From positions 1,364,001 to 1,428,000 of the forward strand of contig NC_015726.1 in assembly GCF_000219215.1 (NCBI RefSeq): DNA of 64,000 bases. Direction: 5' to 3'. Each line of letters opens with the position of its first letter. The stretch's first letter is position 1. The translations under genes and the position numbers were made by a program. The notes beneath the pieces were generated by a model that saw only the letters and a list, made by a program, of their open reading frames with translations, had not been told where the DNA came from and searched no databases. The stretch is from Cupriavidus necator N-1. Lineage in GTDB: Bacteria; Pseudomonadota; Gammaproteobacteria; Burkholderiales; Burkholderiaceae. Below, in pieces: positions 8,186 to 15,225 of the stretch.

Positions 8186-8356
8186 GACGGCAGTGTTCGC
8201 ACGCGAGGCCGTTTTTTCGTCTCCATCGCGGCGCCGTGGACGGCCTGCCGCTGCTTCCTGCCCATGCGTGCCTGGCGCGGCCGCCATCAGGCCTGCGTCA
8301 CGCGCCAGCTTCCAGTCTTCGTCCCGGCACTGCGCCGGCATTGTCGATTCGCTCAT
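8186..8356 (-). pseudogene. N-terminal remnant of a phage early-operon gene
   Basis: A leftward frame starts at 8356 with an ATGA overlap on the preceding gene and encodes about 50 residues with normal codon bias (starting MSESTMPAQCRDEDWKLA). It then enters the terminator and antisense strand of the rightward gene at 7505, where the frame stays open to 7343 but has the composition of an antisense frame. The simplest reading is that insertion of the rightward gene cut this operon gene and only its 5' end remains. A short intact gene ending by read-through is the alternative. Confidence 0.4.
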
Positions 8357-8619
8357 TGCTTGCCCCCAAGCCGTTCCCACCCCATGTCCTTGCCGCTACC
8401 GTTGAATCGGACCTTCCCGGCTTTGCGCAGCGCCTGCAGGCGGCGGTCGCAAATGCGGAACGGGTCAACGCCGTAGGGCGAGAGGCGCGTGCCTTCTTCC
8501 CTGGCGATGCGCTCGCATTCCGCCTTCACGTCGCCGGCGAAGATGTTGGCGAACTGGCTTTGACCCTTGCCGATGCGGTCCAGCACCAGGGCGTCGAGCT
8601 TTTCGTATTTCGTGGTCAT
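8353..8619 (-). CDS. Small phage protein, unknown function (88 aa)
   Basis: 88 residues, basic and helical, beginning MTTKYEKLDALVLDRI and ending with a KVRFNGSGKDMGW segment. The fold suggests a small helical DNA- or RNA-binding protein, but no family is recognised. Start and stop both overlap neighbours by 4 bp (8616-8619 and 8353-8356), as is usual in this operon, which supports the start. Confidence 0.65.
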   Translation of the reverse strand: MTTKYEKLDALVLDRIGKGQSQFANIFAGDVKAECERIAREEGTRLSPYGVDPFRICDRRLQALRKAGKVRFNGSGKDMGWERLGGKQ

Positions 8620-8951
8620 GCTTGATCCTTGATCGATGTGAGTAGGGTGGCCATCGGCCCGAACTTCACCCAGCGAGCCAGCGGCCAGTGCGGCTGCTGT
8701 TCGGCGCCGCGGATCAGCTCGCGCGCCAGCTTCTCCAGCTGGGCGATCTGCAGCGTCATCACGGCGTGCGCCTCGCGGCTGATGGCCAGCGCTTCCTCGG
8801 CATGCTCGGCGGCACGCTGGGCGGCCATCAGCTGCCGGCGCAGCTCGGCGTTATCGCGCTTGAGCGCCGTGGAGTCGCGCGCCAGGTCGACGATGTCGCT
8901 GTCCAGCCGGCGCGTGGCCATGCTGACGGTGGTTCCGATGGGCCAGGACAT
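8616..8951 (-). CDS. Coiled-coil phage protein, unknown function
   Basis: 111 residues. Residues about 15-85 form an almost uninterrupted Ala/Glu/Arg/Leu helix (RDNAELRRQLMAAQRAAEHA) with heptad spacing, which is a clear coiled coil. No enzymatic motif is seen. It sits 2 bp after the preceding gene's stop and overlaps the next gene by 4 bp. It could be a structural or regulatory accessory protein of the early region; no function can be assigned. Confidence 0.65.
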   Translation of the reverse strand: MSWPIGTTVSMATRRLDSDIVDLARDSTALKRDNAELRRQLMAAQRAAEHAEEALAISREAHAVMTLQIAQLEKLARELIRGAEQQPHWPLARWVKFGPMATLLTSIKDQA

Positions 8952-8953
8952 GG

Positions 8954-9853
8954 TTACGCTGCCTTATTCAGGAGGAATCCATCACCGGCGCAGTGGGGGC
9001 ACACGCCGACGCTGCTGGGCTCGATGTAGGACAGCACCAGGTTGACGAACTCGTTGATCTTGGGCTCCAGCGCTAACCAGTTCTCGGCCTTGAGCGTCGG
9101 CGGTACCAGGGCGCCCTCGGTGTAGCTGCTGCGCGGCTTCGAGAGCTTCATCACCTCGAATCTCGACCGGGTCTGTGTGTCACGGCGCGTTCTGCGGCCG
9201 ACCTTGTACTCGCGGGTGCGCGGCTCATGGTTCATATAGCGGTGCAGGGTGACCGTCCCGATGCTTCGGTGGTCGTCGCAGACGAAGTCGTTGGGGCGTG
9301 CGGCGACAGCAGCGACCAGCACATCCGCCGCGCGAGCGAAAAGCGCCTCACCGCTGATGCTGACCGGATGCCTATGCCAGGTGGCCGGGTACTCGCGCAG
9401 CGAGTGCGGAAAATCCACCGTCACGTCGGCAGGCTGAGTGATCGGCTGGCAGTCGCGGTCGATGACCAGGAACTCGACAGCAACAGGCGACGCCTGGCGT
9501 TCTTCGATGACCTGCTCGTAGAAGTCAGGGTGGTAAGTTGCGGTGGCGTCGGTAGCCTGGTATGCCTCTTCGTCGTGGTCGTACGTGATCGCGTCCGGCT
9601 CTAGCGTTTCCGGGAACTGGACAACGCCGCGGTACTTGTCGGACAGCCGCCAGCCAATGCACACGCGCTGGCTCGGCTGCTTGATCGCCAAGGACTCCAC
9701 GATGCCGTCATGCATCGCCCACTGCTGATTACCGGGGCAGACGGCCGGCGTATGCTCGCCATTGACGATGATGGATGCAGCGCGCATGTAGTAGTCGAGC
9801 TTGATGTAGCTCACGCCCTGGTGCTGCATGACGATGATCGGATCGCGGTTCAT
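8954..9853 (-). CDS. Phage protein of unknown function with C-terminal Cys pair
   Basis: 299 residues from the ATG at 9853; the frame is open to 9892 but the extra residues are low-complexity. No family is recognised. The protein is mixed alpha/beta and ends in VCPHCAGDGFLLNKAA, a C-x2-C knuckle like a half zinc ribbon. The upstream spacer of about 200 bp contains a tRNA-like hairpin (see findings), which is unusual in an operon where every other pair of genes overlaps. Position suggests an early, replication-associated or host-takeover protein, but this is only context. Confidence 0.65.
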   Translation of the reverse strand: MNRDPIIVMQHQGVSYIKLDYYMRAASIIVNGEHTPAVCPGNQQWAMHDGIVESLAIKQPSQRVCIGWRLSDKYRGVVQFPETLEPDAITYDHDEEAYQATDATATYHPDFYEQVIEERQASPVAVEFLVIDRDCQPITQPADVTVDFPHSLREYPATWHRHPVSISGEALFARAADVLVAAVAARPNDFVCDDHRSIGTVTLHRYMNHEPRTREYKVGRRTRRDTQTRSRFEVMKLSKPRSSYTEGALVPPTLKAENWLALEPKINEFVNLVLSYIEPSSVGVCPHCAGDGFLLNKAA

Positions 9854-10060
9854 GGTCTCTCGTGTAGGGTGGGCGGGCCGGCGACTTTCCAACCAAAGGA
9901 GAAAGGGTGTCGCGCGCTCTTTATCGGGACTCGGCGTTGTCCCGCCGCCGGCCTGCCCGTTGAATGGGGTGGGCTACTCGCTACACCGGTTGGGGAATCG
10001 AACCCCGCAGCCCTGGACACCAGTCCGCAGCCGCCGGCATCTGCTTTCGCCCGTTGATCG

Positions 10061-10465
10061 TCAGGCCGCTTCCTTCAGCGTCGCCGGCTCGTCGAAGTGC
10101 AGGCTCATGTGCACCTCCTGGCCGAGCAGCGACAGCAGCTTGGCGGTAGTGGTCTCGTCGGGATGTGCCTGCACGCGGAAGTTGACGAAGACGGTGCCGC
10201 CTTCCTGAAAGTCGAAAGCCAGCTTGTTGACCTTGGATTCGTCCAGCACGATGTCGAATGCCTCGGTGACACCGTTGTGGATGATCAGCACCTGGTGCTC
10301 CCAGTCGCCGTCCCATTTCACGACGCCCAGCTTCGGGTTCTTCAGGTTCGGCAGGTAGCCGGCATCGGTCACCAGGTCGCCCTGCACCGACTCGTCCTTG
10401 TGGTAGAAGCTCGACTTCAGCGTCGGCGAGACCCAAGTGTCAACTCCAGTGTCAAGTGTTGCCAC
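10061..10465 (-). CDS. Phage early protein of unknown function (134 aa)
   Basis: 134 residues if the GTG at 10465 is used. The core (LKNPKLGVVKWDGDWEHQVL) looks like a conserved phage early protein, but I cannot name it. The first codons overlap two direct TTGACACT repeats (about 10437-10460) that look like promoter or operator DNA for the divergent gene, so the true start may be a few codons downstream. It is the first gene of the leftward operon, facing the CII-like gene, the classic position next to the early control region of a lambdoid phage. Confidence 0.65.
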   Translation of the reverse strand: MATLDTGVDTWVSPTLKSSFYHKDESVQGDLVTDAGYLPNLKNPKLGVVKWDGDWEHQVLIIHNGVTEAFDIVLDESKVNKLAFDFQEGGTVFVNFRVQAHPDETTTAKLLSLLGQEVHMSLHFDEPATLKEAA

Positions 10466-10484
10466 TCAGACAGAACTGCCGCTC

Positions 10485-10757
10485 ATGTGCCTGATGGAGA
10501 AGCCGCGGGCCATCGAACACGACGTTGTTGCAGCTATTGCCGACGTGCCTGGCCTGATCTGCAAGGCCATCGAACTGAGCCGGTTCAAGTTCCTGGAGAA
10601 GACCTATGCGGGCTACCTGGGCCTGTCGGCGTCCCAGTTCTCCAAGATCAAGCACGGCCGGGATGGGGCCGGCAAGGTCTGGCACCTGCCGCTGACCGCG
10701 ATCGCGCGCTTCGAATGGCGCTGTGTCGCGCACCGTTTACTCGGACCTATGGAATGA
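10485..10757 (+). pseudogene. CII-like DNA-binding protein, 3'-truncated by deletion
   Basis: The open frame runs from GTG 10437, but ATG 10485 or 10494 (MEKPRAIEHDVV) are better starts because the earlier part overlaps the divergent gene. The sequence YLGLSASQFSKIKHG followed by HLPLTAIARFEW matches the helix-turn-helix pattern of phage CII/Cro-like activators. The normal C-terminal helix is missing: after IARFEW the protein ends with RCVAHRLLGPME, where the DNA joins the tail-collar gene. The protein may be non-functional. It was probably the first gene of the rightward replication operon, now lost. Confidence 0.6.
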
Positions 10758-11094
10758 AATCGGATCCACATTCGGGGCCGGAGATGGCAGTACTACCTTC
10801 AATCTGCCGGAGCTGCGCGGCGAGTTCCTGCGTGGTTGGGATGATGGTCGAGGCGTCGATGCGGGCCGCGCGTTCGGTAGCGCACAGGCCAGCCAGAACC
10901 TGGAGCATACGCACGGAAACGGCGCCGGCTCCAATGGCTATTGGGTCGATGCGCCCGGCCTCGGCGTGATCAACATCGGTGGTGCGACGCTCAACATCAA
11001 CCGCAGCAATACGACGGGAAACTCTGCGGTCGGCACGGCGGGGACCGAAGCCCGCTCGCGCAATATCGCGCTGCTCGCCTGCATCAAATACTAA
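10723..11094 (+). pseudogene. Phage tail fibre/collar protein, 5'-truncated
   Basis: About 123 codons remain. The sequence YSDLWNEIGSTFGAGDGSTT then FNLPELRGEFLRGWDDG is the standard C-terminal tail-collar domain of phage tail fibres, followed by a His-containing tip (NLEHTHGNG). Complete tail fibres are several hundred residues long, so the N-terminal and shaft parts are missing. The break coincides with the truncated CII-like gene at about 10,717-10,723, which points to one large deletion joining early and late regions. The next gene is the matching tail fibre assembly protein 9 bp downstream. Confidence 0.82.
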
Positions 11095-11103
11095 GGATCC
11101 GGC

Positions 11104-11706
11104 ATGGAAATCTACAACTATCACCCCCTGACTGGCGAGCTGCTGAGCGTCGGAGTCGCAGACGAGAACCCGCTTGAGCCCGACAACCCTATCGTGCCGG
11201 GCTATGCCACGCCCATTGCGCCGGCGGCGCCAGGCGAGCGATCGGTTCTGGTGTACCGGGACGAAGGCGGAGCGGCGCCGCAGAACTGGCCGAATGGAGC
11301 ATGGACGCTGGCACCTGACTACCGCACGGTGCCGCTGTACCGGACCAACGATGGATCGAGCTTCCAGCTGGGCGCGGAGTACTCCGGCATTGGCGACCTG
11401 CCGCCCTTCCTGACCGACGAGCCGCGGCCGAGTGCGGCACATAAGTGGGTCGCGGACGAGTGGGTCCTGGACGTGGTGTTGGAGACCGAACAGCTTGCCG
11501 CCGTGGCGCGCGCGCAGCGTGACGCGCTGCTGGCCGACGCCGACCACCTGATCGCGCCTCTGATGGATGGCTTCGTGCTCGGCGAGCTGACGCCGGAAGA
11601 CGAAACGCGCCTGCGCGCGTTGAGCCAGTACCGCAAGGCTCTCCGCGCGGTAACCACCCAGACGGGCTTCCCGCGCACCATCAACTGGCCCGTCAAGCCG
11701 GAGTAG
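11104..11706 (+). CDS. Phage tail fibre assembly protein
   Basis: 200 residues. The N-terminal part (MEIYNYHPLTGELLSVGVAD, then NPIVPGYAT) and the central EYSGIGDLPPFLT segment are typical of tail fibre assembly chaperones of Burkholderiales phages, and the C-terminal helical part with RDALLADADHLIAPL followed by YRKALRAV is the DUF4376/TAP-like region. It normally acts with the upstream tail fibre, which here is truncated, so the gene has probably lost its partner although it looks intact. Confidence 0.82.
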   Translation: MEIYNYHPLTGELLSVGVADENPLEPDNPIVPGYATPIAPAAPGERSVLVYRDEGGAAPQNWPNGAWTLAPDYRTVPLYRTNDGSSFQLGAEYSGIGDLPPFLTDEPRPSAAHKWVADEWVLDVVLETEQLAAVARAQRDALLADADHLIAPLMDGFVLGELTPEDETRLRALSQYRKALRAVTTQTGFPRTINWPVKPE

Positions 11707-11883
11707 AGCATGCTGGGAATCATGCTGACATCCGGCTCGCGGGCAGCGGACTAACTGCCGACTGACTCATTGCACAAGTAATGGCGAGCACTTGCTGATT
11801 GAAGGCTATCCCTCTGCAGTGGGGTAAATCTCGAGGCAGTTCCTGTCGTTATCGCAGGACAGGTATGGACTCGTGAGAAGGAA

Positions 11884-12393
11884 ATGCTTAATCAGTACGC
11901 AAAATATTTCGGGCGAATCGCAGCGATTCTCGGTGGGGCTGTGATCTTCTTGGTGGGCTTGGGAGTGACGTTCTTCAAGAGCGCCTTCTTGGGACTCCTA
12001 ATCTGCTTGCTTGCCGGTGCATTCGTGTGGTGGATCGTCTCCCAGGAGCGAAAGGAGTATCGCGGTTACATAGCAGATATGAATCGGGAAACCGGTTGTA
12101 ATTTCACCGAGGCCTTCGGTTCCGGCACGACGTCGATATGCATCGACGAGAATGCAAGGAAGCTCGCACTGCTGCAGCACAGCGGCGTAAAACATCATCT
12201 ATTCGGCTTCGAAGAGATTGACGATTGGGAGTTGCGTTGGACTGAAGTCTCGAGAAATGGCACTTTGTCATTTCGTGATGTCCATTTCGCCTTTCGCACG
12301 ACCCGAATCGACATGCCAATCTTTAAGGTAGGGGTCAGCACTAAGATGAACGGGGAAGCATGGAGCCAGAAGCTACGCCTTCTCATGTCCTAG
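11884..12393 (+). CDS. DUF4755-like two-TM membrane protein, moron
   Basis: 169 residues with two adjoining TM helices (about residues 11-27 and 32-50) and a soluble beta-rich C-terminal domain of the kind called DUF4755 (a segment DVHFAFRTTRIDMPIFKV, then WSQKLRLLM). The family is common in prophages and has no proven function. A good AGAAGG lies before the ATG, GC is lower than in the flanking phage genes, and a terminator hairpin with five T's follows at 12,416-12,436, so the gene is an independent unit between the tail and lysis modules. It is the third small 2-TM protein in the prophage. Confidence 0.7.
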   Translation: MLNQYAKYFGRIAAILGGAVIFLVGLGVTFFKSAFLGLLICLLAGAFVWWIVSQERKEYRGYIADMNRETGCNFTEAFGSGTTSICIDENARKLALLQHSGVKHHLFGFEEIDDWELRWTEVSRNGTLSFRDVHFAFRTTRIDMPIFKVGVSTKMNGEAWSQKLRLLMS

Positions 12394-12415
12394 TGCTCTA
12401 TCGCATTCAAATCTA

Positions 12416-12436
12416 GCCGCCTCTGGGCGGCTTTTT
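12416..12436 (+). terminator. Rho-independent terminator of the DUF4755-like gene
   Basis: GCCGCC and GGCGGC arms around a 4-nt loop, followed by five T's. Confidence 0.8.
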
Positions 12437-12453
12437 CGTTTCTGGAGTCACCC

Positions 12454-12612
12454 ATGACCATTGGCATGTCCACCGCGCTGCGCAATGCGCGCCTCGATGC
12501 AATCACCACTGCCGCCGGCGCGAGCGCGAAGCTGCGGCTGTACACCGGCACGCGGCCGGCTACTGGCGGTGCGATCACGTCGCAGACGCTGCTGGCGGTC
12601 GCCGAACGATAG
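12454..12612 (+). CDS. Short phage protein, probably truncated
   Basis: 52 residues starting MTIGMSTALRNARLDAITTA. This opening is the N-terminus of a phage tail-region protein that I recall being about 120-140 residues long (RNARLD, then LRLYTGTRPATGG). Here the frame stops after LLAVAER and a terminator follows at once, so it is probably a 3'-truncated relic. GGAGTCACCC precedes the ATG. Confidence 0.5.
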   Translation: MTIGMSTALRNARLDAITTAAGASAKLRLYTGTRPATGGAITSQTLLAVAER

Positions 12613-12632
12613 CCGCACCTTTCACCCACCAC

Positions 12633-12657
12633 AGGCCCGCCGCGCGCGGGCCTTTTT
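12633..12657 (+). terminator. Rho-independent terminator before the lysis cassette
   Basis: GGCCCGC and GCGGGCC arms with a short GC loop, followed by five T's. Confidence 0.75.
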
Positions 12658-12674
12658 CATTTCCGGAGGTTCAC

Positions 12675-12911
12675 ATGGAACTCATCGAAGAGGCCAAGAA
12701 ACAGTTCCCGCGGCTGTGGAGCGTGCGCCTGTCGCTGCTGGCCGGCTTTCTGTCGAGCTTGGAGGCCGGCGCCGACATGTACCTCACCGGCAAGCCCGCG
12801 ATGGCTGCGATCGCCGCGGCGCTGGTGGCCTTCGCTGCCGCCTTCTCGCGCATCGTCGCGCAGCCGGCCCTGAAGGATCTGATCGACGCCGACAAGGGTG
12901 CAGCCGAATGA
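12675..12911 (+). CDS. Holin-like phage membrane protein
   Basis: 78 residues with two hydrophobic helices (about 17-33 and 43-62) and charged ends, the usual build of a class II holin. It would form lesions in the inner membrane so that the endolysin can act or be released. GGAGG precedes the ATG by 6 bp, and the stop overlaps the endolysin start (ATGA). Identification rests on size, topology and position at the head of a complete lysis cassette, not on sequence identity to a named holin. Confidence 0.7.
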   Translation: MELIEEAKKQFPRLWSVRLSLLAGFLSSLEAGADMYLTGKPAMAAIAAALVAFAAAFSRIVAQPALKDLIDADKGAAE

Positions 12912-13387
12912 GGACCGGATCGAAGCGGACCCTGCAGGCGACCGTCGGCGCCGGCGCGGCGGCGCTGCTGCTTACCTCAGTGCCGAAGTTCGAAGGCGTG
13001 ATCCTGCGCGGCTACAAGGATCCCATCGGCATCGTGACTGCCTGCGCCGGCCACACGAAGACCGCGGTGCTGGGCCGTCCGTACTCGCCAGCCGAGTGCG
13101 CGGCGCTGCTCGATGCCGACCTAGTCGAACATGCCGACGGCGTCCTCGCCTGCACGCCGGGCCTGAAGGGGCAGACCTACCGCCTGGCCGCTGCGACCAG
13201 CTTCGCGTTTAACGTGGGCGTCTCCGCCTACTGCCGCTCGACCATGGCGCGCAAGTTCAACGCAGGGGACTACGTCGGCGGGTGCGCCGAGTTCTCGCGC
13301 TGGACCTATGCCGGCGGGCGCGAACTGCCCGGCCTGGTGAAGCGTCGAGCGGCGGAACGCGCTATGTGCGAAGGGAGGTTGTCATGA
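12908..13387 (+). CDS. Phage endolysin, GH24 muramidase with SAR-type N-terminus
   Basis: 159 residues. The GH24 (T4-lysozyme-type) catalytic triad is visible with exact spacing: Glu29, Asp38 and Thr44. The family's GYGHT segment reads ACAGHT here, so a Cys (Cys46) stands in the usual Tyr place. Residues 9-26 are Ala/Gly/Leu-rich and weakly hydrophobic, typical of a signal-arrest-release domain that lets the enzyme be exported by Sec and later freed from the membrane. It cleaves peptidoglycan at lysis. It overlaps both the holin and the next gene by 4 bp. The two Cys residues at 46 and 106 or nearby could take part in SAR activation, but this is speculation. Confidence 0.88.
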   Translation: MRTGSKRTLQATVGAGAAALLLTSVPKFEGVILRGYKDPIGIVTACAGHTKTAVLGRPYSPAECAALLDADLVEHADGVLACTPGLKGQTYRLAAATSFAFNVGVSAYCRSTMARKFNAGDYVGGCAEFSRWTYAGGRELPGLVKRRAAERAMCEGRLS

Positions 13388-13773
13388 GCAAGGCCAAGAT
13401 CGTCCGCGACACCGAGGGCCGGTTCTACGGCATCAAGTGGATCTGCCCCGGATGCGAGGCCGGCACGCGCGGCTCGGGGGTGCACATCCTGCCGGTTAGT
13501 TGGCTGCCGCCGGGCGAGAACGATGAATCGCCGCACAACGCCGGCAAGCCGCGCTGGGGGTTCAATGGCGACATGGAGAAGCCGGCCTTCACCCCGAGTG
13601 TTCTTTCAAGCTGGGACGAGTGGCAGGGCGATGGTGTGCCGCCCAAGAAGCACGTCTGCCACTCATTCGTTGGGTGCAATGGCGCGCAGCCAGGGCAGAT
13701 CACGTTCCTGACGGACAGCACCCACGCGCTGGCTGGCCAGAATGTCGACTTACCGGACGTGGAGGAGACATGA
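13384..13773 (+). CDS. DUF6527-like phage protein
   Basis: 129 residues. An N-terminal C-x2-C (CPGC), then WGFNGDMEKPAFTPSV, then CHSFV and DSTHALAGQNVDLP match a small phage family (DUF6527) whose conserved Cys and His residues suggest bound metal. The function is unknown. It is inserted between endolysin and spanin genes with 4-bp overlaps on both sides, so it is co-translated with the lysis proteins. Confidence 0.68.
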   Translation: MSKAKIVRDTEGRFYGIKWICPGCEAGTRGSGVHILPVSWLPPGENDESPHNAGKPRWGFNGDMEKPAFTPSVLSSWDEWQGDGVPPKKHVCHSFVGCNGAQPGQITFLTDSTHALAGQNVDLPDVEET

Positions 13774-14186
13774 CCCACCTCACCAAGGCGGCCATTGTGC
13801 TCGGCATGCTGCTGGCACTTGCCGCCGGCGGCGCGGCGTGGCGGGCCAGCGTGCACGCCGCCGGTTTCCGAGCAGGCCAGGCGGCGCTGAAGGACGCGAT
13901 CGACAAGCGGAACAAGGAGATCGCGCGCCTGAACAAGCAGGTCGTCGCCAAGGACCAGGACGTGCTTGTGGCCAAGCAGGAGGACCGCGAGCGCATCGTC
14001 ACCATCTACCGGACCATCCGGGAATCTGTGGAGCCCGAAATTGTTGAAAAGACTGTCTTTCGCGATTGCCGCGTTGGCCCTGGCGTCCTGCGCAGCCTCG
14101 TCGCCGCCGCTGAGGGCGGAATGCCAGCCGATCCCCAGAAGCCTGCGGACGATTCCGCCAGCAAAGCTGCCGGCGCCCACCGATGA
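13770..14186 (+). CDS. Rz-like i-spanin
   Basis: 138 residues: a signal-anchor TM helix at about 5-25, then a long charged coiled coil (KRNKEIARLNKQVVAKDQDV) in the periplasm, and a variable C-terminus. This is the architecture of Rz inner-membrane spanins, which pair with Rz1 to fuse inner and outer membranes in the last step of lysis. The start at 13,770 overlaps the DUF6527-like stop; the frame extends upstream to 13,620 but only antisense-like residues would be added. An Rz1 frame overlaps its 3' end, which supports the call. Confidence 0.8.
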   Translation: MTHLTKAAIVLGMLLALAAGGAAWRASVHAAGFRAGQAALKDAIDKRNKEIARLNKQVVAKDQDVLVAKQEDRERIVTIYRTIRESVEPEIVEKTVFRDCRVGPGVLRSLVAAAEGGMPADPQKPADDSASKAAGAHR

Positions 14187-14313
14187 CAGCATGGGCGCCC
14201 TGGTCAGGGCATATCTCGGCTCCGCGGAGCAATACCACAAGGCCCGGCGCGATGCGGTCGCGTTGGATGCCGCAATCGAAGCCAGGGAGGGCTGCTATGC
14301 AGCAGAGCGATAG
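14041..14313 (+). CDS. Rz1-like o-spanin lipoprotein, embedded in Rz, TTG start
   Basis: About 90 residues from one of two tandem TTG codons (14,041 or 14,044). The start gives a basic n-region (LLKRLS), a hydrophobic h-region and the lipobox LASC, so lipidation would fall on the Cys near residue 17. A Pro-rich stretch (SSPPL, then PPAKLPAP) follows, typical of Rz1. It overlaps the Rz 3' end by 146 bp in another frame, the usual nested arrangement. An ATG-only search would miss it; the nearest ATG in frame gives no sensible signal. Confidence 0.75.
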   Translation: MLKRLSFAIAALALASCAASSPPLRAECQPIPRSLRTIPPAKLPAPTDDSMGALVRAYLGSAEQYHKARRDAVALDAAIEAREGCYAAER

Positions 14314-14602
14314 TCACGTCGCCGTGAAGATGGAGCGGCCAACGCTGCCGTTCTGGGGGCTGCTGGTAGCGCTGGTGGCCGCGCTGTCTGCCTACTTCGG
14401 CCAGCGCGAGGCCACCAACTCGGCGCTGATCGAGATCAAGACGGAGATGGTGGCCATGAAGAAGACCATTGAGCGGATGGAGGGGGATCGCTATACCGGG
14501 GCGGACGCCCGCCGGGACTTCGCCTGGCGGGATGAGCGAGTCGCGGAGCAGGGCAAGCGGTTGGCGGAACTTGAGAACGAGGTAAGGGCGCGTCGTCGGT
14601 AA
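14297..14602 (+). CDS. Phage membrane protein with coiled coil, hemolysin XhlA-like
   Basis: 101 residues: one TM helix at about 20-36, then a coiled coil (IEIKTEMVAMKKTIERMEGD). Small proteins of this layout (XhlA-type) occur in phage lysis cassettes. The start at 14,297 overlaps the 3' end of the Rz1 frame. There is no firm family match, so the name is descriptive. Confidence 0.6.
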   Translation: MQQSDSHVAVKMERPTLPFWGLLVALVAALSAYFGQREATNSALIEIKTEMVAMKKTIERMEGDRYTGADARRDFAWRDERVAEQGKRLAELENEVRARRR

Positions 14603-14628
14603 ACCATGCCGGTGGCGGCTCGCTTCCT

Positions 14629-14850
14629 TTACCTAAGGTCGTCGGGAGGGGGGCCGGCCAATACTTCTGCGAGGGAGTCGTAGACGGCATCGAATCCATG
14701 AGCGAGCGCATGAAGGACGACTGCCGTAGAGACGAAGATGATCCACTCCCCCCTGGTGCCTTGCAAGAAGAAGAGGAAGAGCAGTCCTCCTACAGCGTAG
14801 ACTCGAGCTACCCATACGAAATTTGACATCCTGCGCTGATACGGGGTCAT
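14629..14850 (-). CDS. Small two-TM membrane protein, unknown function
   Basis: 73 residues from the ATG at 14,850 (an upstream Met at 14,892 adds a charged, unlikely tail). Two hydrophobic helices (about 11-27 and 33-52) and a Pro-rich acidic end. A good AAGGAAAA lies upstream. It runs opposite to the lysis cassette and is convergent with it. It could be another moron; I do not recognise it. Confidence 0.5.
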   Translation of the reverse strand: MTPYQRRMSNFVWVARVYAVGGLLFLFFLQGTRGEWIIFVSTAVVLHALAHGFDAVYDSLAEVLAGPPPDDLR

Positions 14851-15225
14851 GGTCTTTTCCTTCTTGTATCCGTCGGAACAAGGTGCAGTCATGCAGATTC
14901 AACTGGAGTTCGCATGCTATCGGCGAAACCTATCCGGCGGCACCCCCACGTCCCGCTTGATCTGGTTTGCTCGAAACTGTCAAAAAGCTAAGCAAGCCGC
15001 CGCCGCTCGATAGCGCGCTGGCCGCGCCGTGCGAGGTGCCGGACGCACCGTCCATGGCAGACTATGATGTCTGGCAGGACTGGATGGTGACCGTGCTGGG
15101 CGCGCTTGGGCAGTGTGCTGCCGGCACTGTAAGCTAGTTGAGATCTGGTGTCCGGAAACAGTGATGCTGGCATCGTGATAGGCGCGGATATACTGTGCCG
15201 ATCATTCTTTCCCTAGTACGCACAA
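14851..15225. other. 375-bp stretch with little coding content
   Basis: Apart from the Rz1-like relic described separately (about 14,967-15,137) I see no gene, repeat or clear terminator here. It probably contains the divergent promoters of the small membrane gene and the HNH-type gene, but no convincing -35/-10 pair stands out. Confidence 0.5.
14967..15137 (+). pseudogene. Relic of a second Rz1/lysis-type phage gene (C-terminal part)
   Basis: An open + frame ends at the TAG at 15,135-15,137 and reads LSKPPPLDSALAAPCEVPDA, then DYDVWQDWMVTV and a final CAAGTVS. This PPPL, then APC, then DYD-W pattern is that of the short Cys-containing proteins beside Rz in other Burkholderiales phages. No lipoprotein signal or start is left. 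It suggests that remains of a second phage lie here. Confidence 0.4.

Noticed and set aside
7343..8356. Long leftward frame antisense to the 7505 gene
   Set aside because: Only the first about 50 codons have normal codon bias; the rest is antisense to a better supported gene and contains its ribosome site and terminator.
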